From Prosthecobacter sp. (GTDB taxonomy: Bacteria > Verrucomicrobiota > Verrucomicrobiia > Verrucomicrobiales > Verrucomicrobiaceae), in contig JABARQ010000004.1 of NCBI GenBank assembly GCA_019186985.1, positions 62,001 through 126,000 on the forward strand: a stretch of 64,000 nt of DNA, written 5' to 3'. The first letter of the stretch is position 1. Each line of letters begins with the position of its first letter. Under the pieces are notes generated by a model. That model searched no databases and had not been told where the DNA came from. It saw only the letters and a program-made list of their open reading frames with translations. The position numbers and the translations under genes are program-made. This document shows positions 17,590-29,945 of the stretch, one piece after another.

Positions 17590-19830
17590 TTAGTCGGGCG
17601 CTTGAAGCAGCGCGTCAAACCGGCCGAGCACTGCGGCCAGGGAAAAGCACTCCTCGATCCGCCGACGGCCTTCCGCGCCCCTTCGAAGCCGCTCCACCCG
17701 GGGCAGCTTCAGCACAGCCAGGCAGGCATCGGCCAGTCTTGCAGGATCCCGGGCGGGAACCAGGGTCCCGCTGTCTCCCATCACCCACGCGGTGTCGCCG
17801 ATGTCGGTGGCCACCACGGGAACACTGCAGGCCATCGCCTCCCCGACCACGTTCGGAAAGCCCTCCCCGAACGCCGAGGATGAAACGGCAAGGTCCAGGG
17901 AGGCCGTCAGCAGAGGCAGGTCCTGCCTCTCTCCAAGCAGATGCACATGCTTTTGCAGCCCGAGCTCTTCCACCTTTCCGATGAGCTCGTTGTTGGAGCC
18001 GTCCACCCCGGTGCCCACGAGCACGAACTCAACTTCGGGAAGCTCCTTCACCATCAACGCCGCCGCATCCAGAAACGTCGGATAGTCCTTCATCGCGCTG
18101 TAACGCCCGAAACGCCCGACGAACAACCGCCCGCCATGGCCGCCCCTCCCAGGAAAAACAAACCGTGCCTCATCTGCCAGAGGCCTCCACCGGGACAGAT
18201 CAAAGCCATTGGGAATCAGCAACGTCTTCCCAGCCGGATAACCCACGGCCTCATGCTGCCGGGCGCTGACCTGCGAATTGTAAGTGATGACCTCCGCCAG
18301 GGGCGCCAGTCTGGCGAGCAGCCGGATGACCCTGGCCGAGCCTGGCTTTTCCAGGGCCAGGTCGTAAAGCGACTGACGAATGTTCCAGACGACCCGCCCC
18401 TGCCCCAGGCGGAACAGCTTCACCAGCACGGCGGCCAGGCAGCCGTGATACATCCAGCCCATCACGACGTCCGGCCTGGGCGCCCAGGCCAGGCGCAGGA
18501 GTCGTAACAAGGCTGAAAGGGTCGGCCTGCCCGCAGGCATGTCGAGGCTGTGGACTCCGGCGCCCGCAGCCTTCAATGGCTCGACATGCTTGCCTCCTGC
18601 GGTCAGTGAAATGACCTGATGAGAAAGATGCGGCAGACCGGCAATGACCTGGGTCAGCATCATCTCCGCCCCTCCGGTGCCCAACCCCGTGGTGATCCAT
18701 AAAATCCTCCGCACAGGCCCGGCTTTGCCCAGGCTCTGATCCAGCATGACGGCGGTTCGCTCGACCATCCTCGCGAGGGCGAAGTTCTCCTCAATCCGCC
18801 GACGGTTGTCCTGTCCCAGCACAACGCGCCGCTCGGCGGGCATCGCCGCCAGATGCCGCATCCGGGCCGCAAGGCTTGCATGATCTCCCGCTGGAAAAAC
18901 CCACGACGACTCCCCCAGCAGCCAGGCTGAATCACCCACATCACTGACAATGACCGGCAGCCCGCAGGCCATGGCCTCACCAACGACATTGGAAAATCCC
19001 TCACCATAGGCCGAGGCGGACACCAGGCAGTCAAAGCCCGGATAAACCGAAGCCAGGTCGCTTTCGGCAGCCCGCCATTCAAGACGGGAAGCCACCCCAA
19101 GAGACTCGGCAAGCTGACGCAGCTCCTGCACCTGGCCCGCATCGCCATCCCCCATGACCACTCCAAACGCGTCAGGAACCTCGGCCAGGGCCCGCAGAAA
19201 GGTGGCGTGGTCCTTCATCGGATGCAGCCGCCCAACCATCGCGAAACGCAACGCCCCAGGCTTGTCGGCATGCCTTCCCGGCCTCGGTTGGAACCTCTGC
19301 ACGTCCATGCCGTTGGGCACGACCTCAAATCCCTGCTCCGGATAGCCCTGGGCGACATAGTAGCTTCGTCCAGCACGCGAGTTGGCAATGATCAGGTCCG
19401 CAGCCCCTGAAAACAGACAGTTCAACCGGAAGCTCAGGCGGCCGAGAAGGCCCCAGGTGTCGGCATCCGTCCGCGAATCCCGGATTCCCCACACCACCCT
19501 CGGCCACCCACACCAGGGCTTCAGCAAAAGCGCCATCAGGTTCGATTCATGCAGGTAGCCATGGAGGATGTCCGGACGCAGCTGACGCACTGCCTTGACC
19601 AGCCTCCAGAAAAAGCCAGCCAGATCCCAGCGGTGACGCTTTCCGACACAAACGGTCGGAACAGCAGCCGCACGAAGTTCGGATTCGAACGCCCCTGGGT
19701 AAAAGTGGACGACACTGACATCAAACCTGCCATCGGCGGCCAAAGCCTTTGCCAGGGTGACCATCTGACGCTGCGCCCCGCCATGACCGAGGTCACGGAT
19801 GAGAAAGGTGAGGCGGGGGCGGCGTTTCAC
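17590..19830 (-). CDS. Tandem GT4-type glycosyltransferase fusion (two complete domains)
   Basis: This 746-residue protein contains two GT-B glycosyltransferases of the GT4 class in a row. Repeat 1 (about 1-370) starts LTFLIRDLGHGGAQRQMVTLAKAL and ends with SASAYGEGFSNVVGEAMACGLPVIVSDVGDS. Repeat 2 (about 375-746) starts ILWITTGLGTGGAEMMLTQV and ends with SSSAFGEGFPNVVGEAMACSVPVVATDIGDT. Both keep the GEG..N.V.EAMAC nucleotide-sugar motif, so both may be active. Repeat 2 probably arose by duplication and divergence. It is probably in one operon with asnB for a surface polysaccharide. Confidence 0.93.
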   Translation of the reverse strand: MKRRPRLTFLIRDLGHGGAQRQMVTLAKALAADGRFDVSVVHFYPGAFESELRAAAVPTVCVGKRHRWDLAGFFWRLVKAVRQLRPDILHGYLHESNLMALLLKPWCGWPRVVWGIRDSRTDADTWGLLGRLSFRLNCLFSGAADLIIANSRAGRSYYVAQGYPEQGFEVVPNGMDVQRFQPRPGRHADKPGALRFAMVGRLHPMKDHATFLRALAEVPDAFGVVMGDGDAGQVQELRQLAESLGVASRLEWRAAESDLASVYPGFDCLVSASAYGEGFSNVVGEAMACGLPVIVSDVGDSAWLLGESSWVFPAGDHASLAARMRHLAAMPAERRVVLGQDNRRRIEENFALARMVERTAVMLDQSLGKAGPVRRILWITTGLGTGGAEMMLTQVIAGLPHLSHQVISLTAGGKHVEPLKAAGAGVHSLDMPAGRPTLSALLRLLRLAWAPRPDVVMGWMYHGCLAAVLVKLFRLGQGRVVWNIRQSLYDLALEKPGSARVIRLLARLAPLAEVITYNSQVSARQHEAVGYPAGKTLLIPNGFDLSRWRPLADEARFVFPGRGGHGGRLFVGRFGRYSAMKDYPTFLDAAALMVKELPEVEFVLVGTGVDGSNNELIGKVEELGLQKHVHLLGERQDLPLLTASLDLAVSSSAFGEGFPNVVGEAMACSVPVVATDIGDTAWVMGDSGTLVPARDPARLADACLAVLKLPRVERLRRGAEGRRRIEECFSLAAVLGRFDALLQAPD

Positions 19831-20052
19831 AGGCAGGACCCCACACTATAATCTCCATAATGAACGCCTGGCAATCAGGGAATCTTGACCTTTGAGTCCA
19901 CCCATCCAGCTTCCTGGCATTGGAGGAATGCCGTGACGACGGGGCAAGGCCAAGGATTCTCTCTTTACTCACTAGGCGAATCCCGGTTAAATCCACCAAT
20001 TCAGCGGTAATTTGCCGCCCGCCATCCTCATCACATTCCATTATTCCGAGTC

Positions 20053-21573
20053 ATGAAAATCAGCCGATCCCGTATCGCCCTCCTGGCGTTTTTTTGCGGC
20101 ACCAGTCTCCTCAACGCCGACATTTTGATGCTGAAAAACGGCACCAAGGTGGAGGGAACCATCCTGGAACAGAACGACCAGGGCGTGAAGATGAAGTACC
20201 GTCTCACGCCGAAGATCATGGATGAAAAGGTCTTTCCCATGACTGAAATTGACAAGGTCATCAAGCAGACCCCCCAGGAGGTGGAGGTGGTCGATCTCCG
20301 CAAGGTTCTGCCGACTGCCGACCTGATGAAGGCGGACGAATACGAGCAGCTCATCCAGGACCGACTCCGTCCCTTTGTGAACAAATACCCCGGCACACCG
20401 GAGGCCAAGGAAGTGGAGGACATCATCGCCAAGCTCCAGGAGGAGAAAACCATGGTGTCGAACGGCCAGATCAAGCTGGAAGGCAAGTGGCTGAGCGTGA
20501 AGGAGTCCAAGGCCGAGTCGTTCAACATCGAAGCCTACCGGATCATCCAGTCCATGCGCGCCAAGGCTGCCAGGCAGGATTTTTCAGCGGCCTTGCGCGA
20601 CTTTGACCGCCTCGTTTCGCCGCCGCCGGCCTACCGGGGCAGCACCTATTATGTCCAGGCCATTCCCGAGGTCATGACCATCCTCGACAAGTGGACCAGC
20701 GTGCTCGACAAAATGTCCTCTGAACAGCCCCAGCTGGACCAGGCCCGCAAGGAAGGCCTGAAAAAGCTGCAGGAGCCGGAGCTCTCAAAGACCAAGAACG
20801 CCATCAATGACGAGTTGAACAAGTGGCGCGCCGCCTATGAGGCCGAGCGACGCCAGAAACTGCGCTGGACGGAGCCTTACAAGTACGACCTCCCATCAAT
20901 CCAAAACGCCCAGAAGGAGGCCGTCCAGGAAAGGACCCGGCTGCAGAACATGGATCTGGAGGCGGCAAAGCAGGTGGCCGAACAGTTCACGAACTGCTAC
21001 CGGAAAATTGGTGAGGGAGACTACATGGCCGGGGCATCGGCGTTTGAACGAATCCAGAGCCTGTCGAACAACATGGAATACCGCGACATCGTGTTCGACA
21101 TCAGGAACCGCCTGCTGAAGCTGCATCAGGAACTCAGCCGGGCCATTGCCAGCGGCGCCACGGCCACGGCCGGTTCATCAGCCATTGGCGGGACCAGCGG
21201 TTCCGGTGTGGACAGCCGTGTGGCGCAGATCCTTGCTGAAGCCGGTGCCACCACCCCGGCGGCAGCCACCCCCGCCGCGAGCGGCCAGACTGCGGCCGCT
21301 GGTGCCATGACAGCCGCCGCCCAGCCAGCCGCCGCTCAACAGGCAGCCGCCCAGGCCGCTCCAGCACAACAGGCTGCGGCCCCCGCAGCCCGGCCCATGG
21401 CCGCCCAGGTGGCCCAGCAGCCGGCCTACCAGCAGCCCGTCCCGCCCATGCCCATGCCCGCCGTCATGCCTCCTCAGGAGGAGGAATCCAACCTCCAGCT
21501 CTACATCATCATCGGCATGGGCCTGGTCATCGCCGCTCTGGGCGTTGCCTTCCTGAAGCAGAAAAAAGCCTGA
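20053..21573 (+). CDS. Exported C-terminally anchored protein, verrucomicrobial (PTPDL-like)
   Basis: The 506-residue product has a signal peptide (residues 1-22) and an N-terminal strand-rich unit (ADILMLKNGTKVEGTILEQND) of the type that opens many verrucomicrobial secreted proteins. A K(V)LPTADLM motif suggests the PTPDL family, tentatively. A helical, Lys/Glu-rich middle follows, then about 100 residues of Ala/Gln/Pro, and a C-terminal membrane helix (LQLYIIIGMGLVIAALGVAFL) with a KQKKA tail. It is probably anchored in the inner membrane with the bulk in the periplasm. Function is unknown. It is 85 bp upstream of rplI. Confidence 0.75.
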   Translation: MKISRSRIALLAFFCGTSLLNADILMLKNGTKVEGTILEQNDQGVKMKYRLTPKIMDEKVFPMTEIDKVIKQTPQEVEVVDLRKVLPTADLMKADEYEQLIQDRLRPFVNKYPGTPEAKEVEDIIAKLQEEKTMVSNGQIKLEGKWLSVKESKAESFNIEAYRIIQSMRAKAARQDFSAALRDFDRLVSPPPAYRGSTYYVQAIPEVMTILDKWTSVLDKMSSEQPQLDQARKEGLKKLQEPELSKTKNAINDELNKWRAAYEAERRQKLRWTEPYKYDLPSIQNAQKEAVQERTRLQNMDLEAAKQVAEQFTNCYRKIGEGDYMAGASAFERIQSLSNNMEYRDIVFDIRNRLLKLHQELSRAIASGATATAGSSAIGGTSGSGVDSRVAQILAEAGATTPAAATPAASGQTAAAGAMTAAAQPAAAQQAAAQAAPAQQAAAPAARPMAAQVAQQPAYQQPVPPMPMPAVMPPQEEESNLQLYIIIGMGLVIAALGVAFLKQKKA

Positions 21574-21657
21574 CCTAAAACCCACAATCCGCCTTTGACA
21601 GCGAGGGGACTGCGTGTAGCATCGCGCCCCCTCGCCCCCAGGAAGGGCGTCACCGCT

Positions 21658-22161
21658 ATGGCAAACGTCGAAGTCATCCTCAAAGAAAAAATCAAAGGTC
21701 TCGGAGCCGAGGCCGATGTCGTGAAAGTGAAGCGCGGCTTCGCTCGCAATTTCCTGGTGCCCCAGGGCAAGGCTTATGAAGCCAGCGCTGGCAACCTGCG
21801 TCACCTCAACCACCTCAAGGCGCTTCGTGCGGAACGTGAGGCCAAGGAGCTGCAGGAGGCCGAGAAGACCGCCTCCAAGCTCAAGAAGCTGAAGCTCAAG
21901 CTGACGCTTCAGACGGGCCAGGGTGGCAAGGCCTTCGGCTCCATCACCACAATCGACATTGCCAAGGCCGTGGCCGAAAGCTCCGCCAAGGTGGAGCTCG
22001 ACCGTCACCAGATCCAGCTCGACAAGCCGATCAAGAACACCGGCAGCTTCGAAGTTCCCGTCAAGCTTCATGGCGAAGTCAGCTGCTTCCTCAAGCTCAG
22101 CGTCACCGCTGCTGATGGCGAAGCCTCCGGTGAGGAAGAAGCTTCCGATTCCGAAGGCTGA
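21658..22161 (+). CDS. rplI: 50S ribosomal protein L9
   Basis: L9 binds 23S rRNA. The N-terminal domain is typical: VILKEKIKGLGAEADVVKVKRGFARNFLVPQGKAYEA. A long connecting helix and a C-terminal domain follow, with an acidic tail. The start at 21658 (MANVEVILKE) is fixed by the family N-terminus; an upstream in-frame start would add 21 unconserved residues. The usual rpsF/rpsR neighbours are not adjacent. A terminator follows at 22183. Confidence 0.97.
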   Translation: MANVEVILKEKIKGLGAEADVVKVKRGFARNFLVPQGKAYEASAGNLRHLNHLKALRAEREAKELQEAEKTASKLKKLKLKLTLQTGQGGKAFGSITTIDIAKAVAESSAKVELDRHQIQLDKPIKNTGSFEVPVKLHGEVSCFLKLSVTAADGEASGEEEASDSEG

Positions 22162-22182
22162 TCCCTCCAGGGAAACTTCTTG

Positions 22183-22212
22183 AAAACGCACCGGTCCACC
22201 GGTGCGTTTTTT
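22183..22212 (+). terminator. Rho-independent terminator after rplI
   Basis: The near-perfect hairpin AAAACGCACCGG / CCGGTGCGTTTTTT lies 22 bp after the rplI stop codon and ends in a run of T. Confidence 0.92.
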
Positions 22213-22450
22213 ATGCTCATTCAGCCCAGCCGCACAGCCTTCATTCTGGCCGACGCTCAAAAAAATGTCTGAAACGACCTGCGACCGCGGCGGGTTCCGC
22301 GGCAAGGAAAGAGCGAGGAGGCTTTTGAACCATGGTTGACGGGTCAATGCCGCCGCCGGGAATCTGACAGGCATTTTAAGAACAGCCCTTGTTTCTCAGG
22401 CATGAGCCCCGATGAAACCGACCTGGGCCGACCTCCGTTCTTGCGCAGGT

Positions 22451-25282
<2,832 letters not shown>

Positions 25283-25344
25283 GGGAACGAAGCGGATCAA
25301 AACGAGCAATCGCCCCCCGGCAAGCCCGCTCCTGGGACCGCGTC

Positions 25345-25378
25345 AAAAAAGAAAGAGGGACGCCTCTCGGCGTCCCTC
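25345..25378 (-). terminator. Rho-independent terminator after rpsA
   Basis: GAGGGACGCC / GGCGTCCCTC (25355-25378, loop TCTC) is followed on the minus strand by TTTCTTTTTTG. It lies 33 bp after the rpsA stop codon and separates rpsA from gcvP. Confidence 0.92.
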
Positions 25379-25410
25379 CGTGGTTGGAATTCTGGCTCTC
25401 AGCCCGGCGA

Positions 25411-27084
25411 TCACTCGCCCGGACGCCATTCTTCGGTGGCGAACTTGAAGGCCTGCTCGAGACCGACGAGGTCGGTGCTGGGGCGCAGGGCTTCGAAGGC
25501 GGCGCTTTCCTTCTGGATCTCGGCCTCGTTGTAGTTGAGGGCCTTGACCGAGAGGCCGATGCGGCGCTCGACCTTGTCCACCTTGATGACACGGGCCTCG
25601 ACTTCGTCGCCGACGTTGATGACATCCTTGACCTTCGCCACATGCTCCTCGCTGAGCTGGGAGATGTGAATGAGGCCGTCGATGTCGCCGTCGAGCTCGA
25701 CGAAGGCGCCAAAGCTGGCGATCTTCGCGACCTTGCCCTTGACGATGTCGCCCACCTTGAAGCGGCTGTCGATGACGCTCCAGGGGTCGGTTTCGAGCTG
25801 CTTCATGCCCAGGCTGATGCGCTGGTTGGCCTTGTCGATGCCAAGAACGACGGCATCCACTTCCTGGCCCTTCTTGAGCATCTCGGACGGGTGGTTGACC
25901 TTGCGGGTCCAGCTCAGGTCGGACACATGGATCATGCCGTCGATGCCCTCTTCCAGCTCCACAAACGCACCGTAGGCGGTGAGGTTGCGGACAGGACGCT
26001 TGAGCTGCGTGCCGATCGGGTAGCGGATGTCGATGTCATCCCACGGGTTGGTGTCAAGCTGACGCACGCCAAGGCTGATCTTGCGCTCGTCGGTGTTGAT
26101 GCCAAGCACCACGGCTTCGATCTCCTGGCCCACGTTGAGCACGTCGGAAGGACGGGCGATGCGCTTGACCCAGGAAAGCTCGGACACATGGACGAGGCCT
26201 TCCACGCCCTCTTCGATCTCGACGAAGGCGCCGTAGGCGACGAGCTTGGTGACCTTGCCACGGACGCGCTGGCCGACAGGATAGCGGCCTTCGATGTTCT
26301 CCCAGGGGTTGTTCTGGAGCTGCTTGAGGCCGAGGGAGACACGCTCCTTCTCGCGGTTGACCTCGAGGATGAGGAGCTCGAGCTTCTGGCCGATGCCAAC
26401 GAGTTCCGTGGGGTGGTTGAGACGGCCCCAGGACATGTCGGTGATGTGAAGCAGGCCGTCCATGCCGTTGAGGTCCACGAACACGCCGAAGTCGGTGATG
26501 TTCTTGACCACGCCGATGACCTTGTCGCCGGGGGTGACGGACTCCAGGAACTTCTGGCGCTGCTCGGCGCGCTCCGCCTCGATGACCTCGCGGCGGGAAA
26601 GGACGATGTTCTTGCGGTCGTCGTTGATCTTGACGATCTTGAATTCGAACACCTTGCCGACGTACTCGTTGAGGTCCTTCGGCGGGATGATGTCGATCTG
26701 GCTGGCGGGAAGGAAGGCTTCGACGCCGACGTTGACGGTGAGACCACCCTTGACGACGCTCTTGATCTTGCCTTTGACGAGGCCGCCGTCGCGGAAGACG
26801 GAGGCGATCTTGTCCCAGTTCTGCTTGTAGGCGGCCTTCTCCTTGGAGAGGACGACCATGCCTTCGTCGTTTTCCAGCTTCTCGAGGAGGACTTCGACCT
26901 CGTCTCCAACCTGGATGTCTTCGTCTTCGAACTCGTTGGAGGGGATGGCTCCTTCGGACTTGTAGCCGATGTCCACGAGGACGACCTGGGGTTTGATCTC
27001 CAAAATGCGGCCCTTGACGATGGAACCTTCGGAGAGTTCACGGAAGGATCCTGCGATCATTTCCGCGAGTGTTTGTGCGCTCAT
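25411..27084 (-). CDS. rpsA: 30S ribosomal protein S1
   Basis: S1 binds mRNA on the 30S subunit and helps initiation, important in a lineage with weak Shine-Dalgarno sites. The 557-residue protein has six S1/OB repeats: two divergent N-terminal ones (from EGSIVKGRILEIKPQVVLVDIGYKSEG and GLVKGKIKSVVKGGLTVNVGVEAFLP) and four typical ones with GVFVDL/GAFVEL cores followed by HVSELSW or HITDMSW. It has its own terminator and is monocistronic. Confidence 0.98.
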   Translation of the reverse strand: MSAQTLAEMIAGSFRELSEGSIVKGRILEIKPQVVLVDIGYKSEGAIPSNEFEDEDIQVGDEVEVLLEKLENDEGMVVLSKEKAAYKQNWDKIASVFRDGGLVKGKIKSVVKGGLTVNVGVEAFLPASQIDIIPPKDLNEYVGKVFEFKIVKINDDRKNIVLSRREVIEAERAEQRQKFLESVTPGDKVIGVVKNITDFGVFVDLNGMDGLLHITDMSWGRLNHPTELVGIGQKLELLILEVNREKERVSLGLKQLQNNPWENIEGRYPVGQRVRGKVTKLVAYGAFVEIEEGVEGLVHVSELSWVKRIARPSDVLNVGQEIEAVVLGINTDERKISLGVRQLDTNPWDDIDIRYPIGTQLKRPVRNLTAYGAFVELEEGIDGMIHVSDLSWTRKVNHPSEMLKKGQEVDAVVLGIDKANQRISLGMKQLETDPWSVIDSRFKVGDIVKGKVAKIASFGAFVELDGDIDGLIHISQLSEEHVAKVKDVINVGDEVEARVIKVDKVERRIGLSVKALNYNEAEIQKESAAFEALRPSTDLVGLEQAFKFATEEWRPGE

Positions 27085-27277
27085 TAGCTATGGATGGGTT
27101 GGGAGTGCCGGTGTGGGTGAACCGCACGCAGCCTTCCACTCCTGAGGGCTGCGACGGGCTTTCGCCCCGCACGGCCAGAAGACCGGGAGGCAAGAGGGTC
27201 GCGAAAGTCGGGGGAAAACCCGCTTTGGCAAGGGAAAAGGCAGGCCGGGAGGGCAATCTCAGCCCCACCCCTGCCCG

Positions 27278-28861
27278 TCACTGACCGGAGGCGGACCGGA
27301 TGAATCTGGCCAGATCCTCCTTCTGCTTCTTCAGATCGGGCAGGTTCAAATACATCATGTGTCCGGCCATGTAGTCGTCCTGGACGATGTTTTTCATCAG
27401 GTCAGGATGAATCCGCAGGTGGTTGAAGGTGTAGCGGCTGGCAAAATAGGGGGTGGCCATGTCAAAGTAGCCGTTGGAAACGTGAACCTTCAGGTAGGGA
27501 TTGGCCGTCATGCTCTCGGCAAGCACCTCGGAGACGTCGGCAAACTGGTTGTCGGCGCTCCAGTTCCATTTCCCAACGCTGGCCAGGATGTGATAGGGCC
27601 GGTCATCCTCAAACTTCAGGTCGCTGCGGACGTAGTGATTGAAGGTCGATGCATAGGCGCTGAAAATCGCATCCGCACTGGGGTCGCTCTCCGCCCCCTC
27701 GCTGAGCGGGTCGCGTACAAAGTTGGTGTACCGGCTGTCAAACCGGCCGGTCACCAGGCGCCTGTCCCTCAGCAGCTCGGCATTGAACCGGTGCAGCGGC
27801 ACGCGCAGGTTCGAGGCATCGACAAAGGCTTCGGTCAGCCCCGTCAGCCGGGCCGTCTGGCGGACCACCTTCACCCTCTCGGCAGGCGGCAGGCCCGCCC
27901 CCAGGAGCAGGGCCTGATTGTAGTCGCCGGAGGCAAACTTCTCCGCCTCGGCCAGCACCTCGGGCAGCGGCTTCTTCTGCAGGTCGGCGGGCAGCTTCTT
28001 GTGATACCAGGCCGTGGCGGCAAAACTGGGCAGGTAGAGGATGTGCGGCAGGTCGTTGCCCTCCGCCCCCCAGATGGTCTGGAAGTTGAGCACCGTGGAG
28101 ACGAGCATGATGCCGTTCAGGTTCATGCGATGAGCGCGCATCAGCTCGCCGCTCAACGCAGCGGCACGCGTGGTGCCATAGCTTTCCCCGATGAGAAACT
28201 TGGGCGATGGCCAGCGCGAATGCCGGGTGATGTAAAGCCGGATGAACTCACCGATGCTTTTGGCATCCTCGTTGACACCAAAGAAGTTCTTCGCCTCCTC
28301 GGGCTTGGCCGCACGACTGAAACCGGTGCCCACGGGGTCGATGAACACGAGGTCGGTTTCATCCAGCAGGCTGAACTCGTTCTCCACCAGCTGATAAGGC
28401 GGCGGCACGGCGAAGCCATCGTCACGGAGCTTGACCCGCTTCGGCCCCAGCAGCCCCATGTGCAGCCAGACAGACGACGACCCCGGCCCGCCGTTGAATG
28501 AGAAGGTCAGAGGCCGCTTCGCAGGGTCTTCCACCCCCTTCTTGGCGTAGGCGATGTAGAAGATGTCCGCCGTCGTCTTCCCTTCGGCATCCTTCAGGGC
28601 CAGCGTGCCGGCCGTGGCGGTGAAGTCGATCTTCTGCCCTCCCAACGTGATGGAGTGATCCGTCTCGGTTTTTTTGTCCTTGTCCTTCTCCTTGTCTTTT
28701 TTCTCCTCTTCGCCCCCCTTGTCCCCGGCCTTCGGTGCTTCAGACTTCGGCGTTTCAGGTTTCGATGCTTCCGCCTTCCCCGCCTCCTTTTCCTGGGCGG
28801 TCAGCGGAATGGCTGAGAGGGCAAGCACGACGGCAAGGGCGGAAGATTGGATCTTGATCAT
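27278..28861 (-). CDS. Secreted serine carboxypeptidase-like protein (peptidase S10)
   Basis: The 527-residue alpha/beta-hydrolase carries the S10 triad: Ser-227 in GESYGT, Asp-467 in NGYFDMATPYF and His-501 in YMAGHMMY. The FNGGPGSSSVWLHMG oxyanion-hole motif is intact. A signal peptide (1-22) is followed by a strongly charged Lys/Glu/Asp-rich linker (about 23-68) before the enzyme domain. The ATG at 28861 starts the signal peptide; longer in-frame starts are unlikely. The enzyme probably removes C-terminal residues from peptides in the periplasm or outside. It is transcribed away from the FAH-family gene. Confidence 0.93.
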   Translation of the reverse strand: MIKIQSSALAVVLALSAIPLTAQEKEAGKAEASKPETPKSEAPKAGDKGGEEEKKDKEKDKDKKTETDHSITLGGQKIDFTATAGTLALKDAEGKTTADIFYIAYAKKGVEDPAKRPLTFSFNGGPGSSSVWLHMGLLGPKRVKLRDDGFAVPPPYQLVENEFSLLDETDLVFIDPVGTGFSRAAKPEEAKNFFGVNEDAKSIGEFIRLYITRHSRWPSPKFLIGESYGTTRAAALSGELMRAHRMNLNGIMLVSTVLNFQTIWGAEGNDLPHILYLPSFAATAWYHKKLPADLQKKPLPEVLAEAEKFASGDYNQALLLGAGLPPAERVKVVRQTARLTGLTEAFVDASNLRVPLHRFNAELLRDRRLVTGRFDSRYTNFVRDPLSEGAESDPSADAIFSAYASTFNHYVRSDLKFEDDRPYHILASVGKWNWSADNQFADVSEVLAESMTANPYLKVHVSNGYFDMATPYFASRYTFNHLRIHPDLMKNIVQDDYMAGHMMYLNLPDLKKQKEDLARFIRSASGQ

Positions 28862-29056
28862 GACAATTGAGCCCGGCTGGGCGGGCGCGATTGTGGCGGA
28901 AATTGCCATCACCGCCAGAAACTTCGGCGGACCGGAAGCAATCCCGATGAAAGGCGGGCCGCGTTGGCCGGGTATCTGGTTGCCCGACAAGGCGGTTGGA
29001 TTTGCCCTGGATCAACCAGGCCCCCTGCCTTATCGGACCGCACCACCTCCCCATCC

Positions 29057-29860
29057 ATGAAAATCATCCGCTATTCCGACTCCTCCGGACAGATCCATCA
29101 CGCAGCCCAGCAGGCCGACGGCTCAGCGCTCGTCATCGAAGGCTGCATCTTCGGCTCTCCCAAGGTCACGGACCGCAAGGCGGACGTCGCCAAGCTCCTC
29201 GCCCCGGTCGATCCCCGCGCCATCCTTTGCATCGGCCTGAACTACAAGTTCCATGCCGAGGAAAGCGGCATGGCCATCCCCCAGCACCCGGTCCTGTTCA
29301 TGAAGAGCCCCGGCGCCGTCCAGAACCCCGGCGACCCCGTCCTGCTTCCCTCCGTGCTGAAGAGCGACAGCGTGGATTATGAGTGCGAGCTGGCCGTCGT
29401 CATCGGCAAGGCCGCCCGCAACGTCAAAAAGGCGGATGCGCTCGACTACGTTCTTGGTTATACCTGCGCCAACGACGTCAGCGCCCGCGACTGGCAGAAG
29501 AACGGCGGCGGCGGCCAGTGGTGCCGCGGCAAGACCTTCGACACCTTCTGCCCGCTCGGCCCCGTGCTGGTCACCCGCGATGAGATCCCCAATCCCAACG
29601 CCCTGGGCATCAGGACGATCCTCAACGGTGTGGCCGTGCAGGACTGGAACACCAATGACATGATCTTTGACGTGCCGACCCTGATCGAGTTCCTCAGCGC
29701 GGACACCACCCTCCTCCCCGGCACGGTCATCATCACCGGCACGCCCCAGGGTGTCGGCATGGCCCGCAAGCCCCCGCTCTGGATGAAGGCCGGCGACACC
29801 GTGACCGTCGAGATCGATGGCATCGGCAGCCTCACCAATCCGGTGCAGGACGCGGCCTGA
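29057..29860 (+). CDS. Fumarylacetoacetate hydrolase (FAH) family protein
   Basis: The 267-residue protein has the FAH catalytic core. CIGLNYKFHAEESG is followed by LFMKSPGAVQNPGDPV, the metal ligands in DYECELAVVIGK and YTCANDVSARDWQ, GKTFDTFCPLGP, and GTVIITGTPQGVG. Members are hydrolases or decarboxylases of acylpyruvates and related ring-cleavage products; specificity is not readable. The start MKIIRYSD is fixed by the family N-terminus. A terminator follows, then an IS insertion. Confidence 0.94.
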   Translation: MKIIRYSDSSGQIHHAAQQADGSALVIEGCIFGSPKVTDRKADVAKLLAPVDPRAILCIGLNYKFHAEESGMAIPQHPVLFMKSPGAVQNPGDPVLLPSVLKSDSVDYECELAVVIGKAARNVKKADALDYVLGYTCANDVSARDWQKNGGGGQWCRGKTFDTFCPLGPVLVTRDEIPNPNALGIRTILNGVAVQDWNTNDMIFDVPTLIEFLSADTTLLPGTVIITGTPQGVGMARKPPLWMKAGDTVTVEIDGIGSLTNPVQDAA

Positions 29861-29883
29861 TCCAGCCTCCCGCTCAAAAGAAA

Positions 29884-29918
29884 ACACCTTCCTCCGTCGC
29901 CGGTGGAAGGTATTTTTT
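29884..29918 (+). terminator. Rho-independent terminator after the FAH-family gene
   Basis: ACCTTCC...GGAAGGT with an inner CCG/CGG pairing is followed by ATTTTTTT, 27 bp after the stop codon. Confidence 0.85.
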
Positions 29919-29945
29919 TAAATGGGGCGGGTCTTGAGTCTTTCA

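Noticed and set aside
25384-27087. 567-codon open frame antisense to rpsA
   Set aside because: It is the codon shadow of a GC-rich gene: its product is a monotonous Asp/Leu/Ala/Val string without domains, and rpsA on the other strand is certain.
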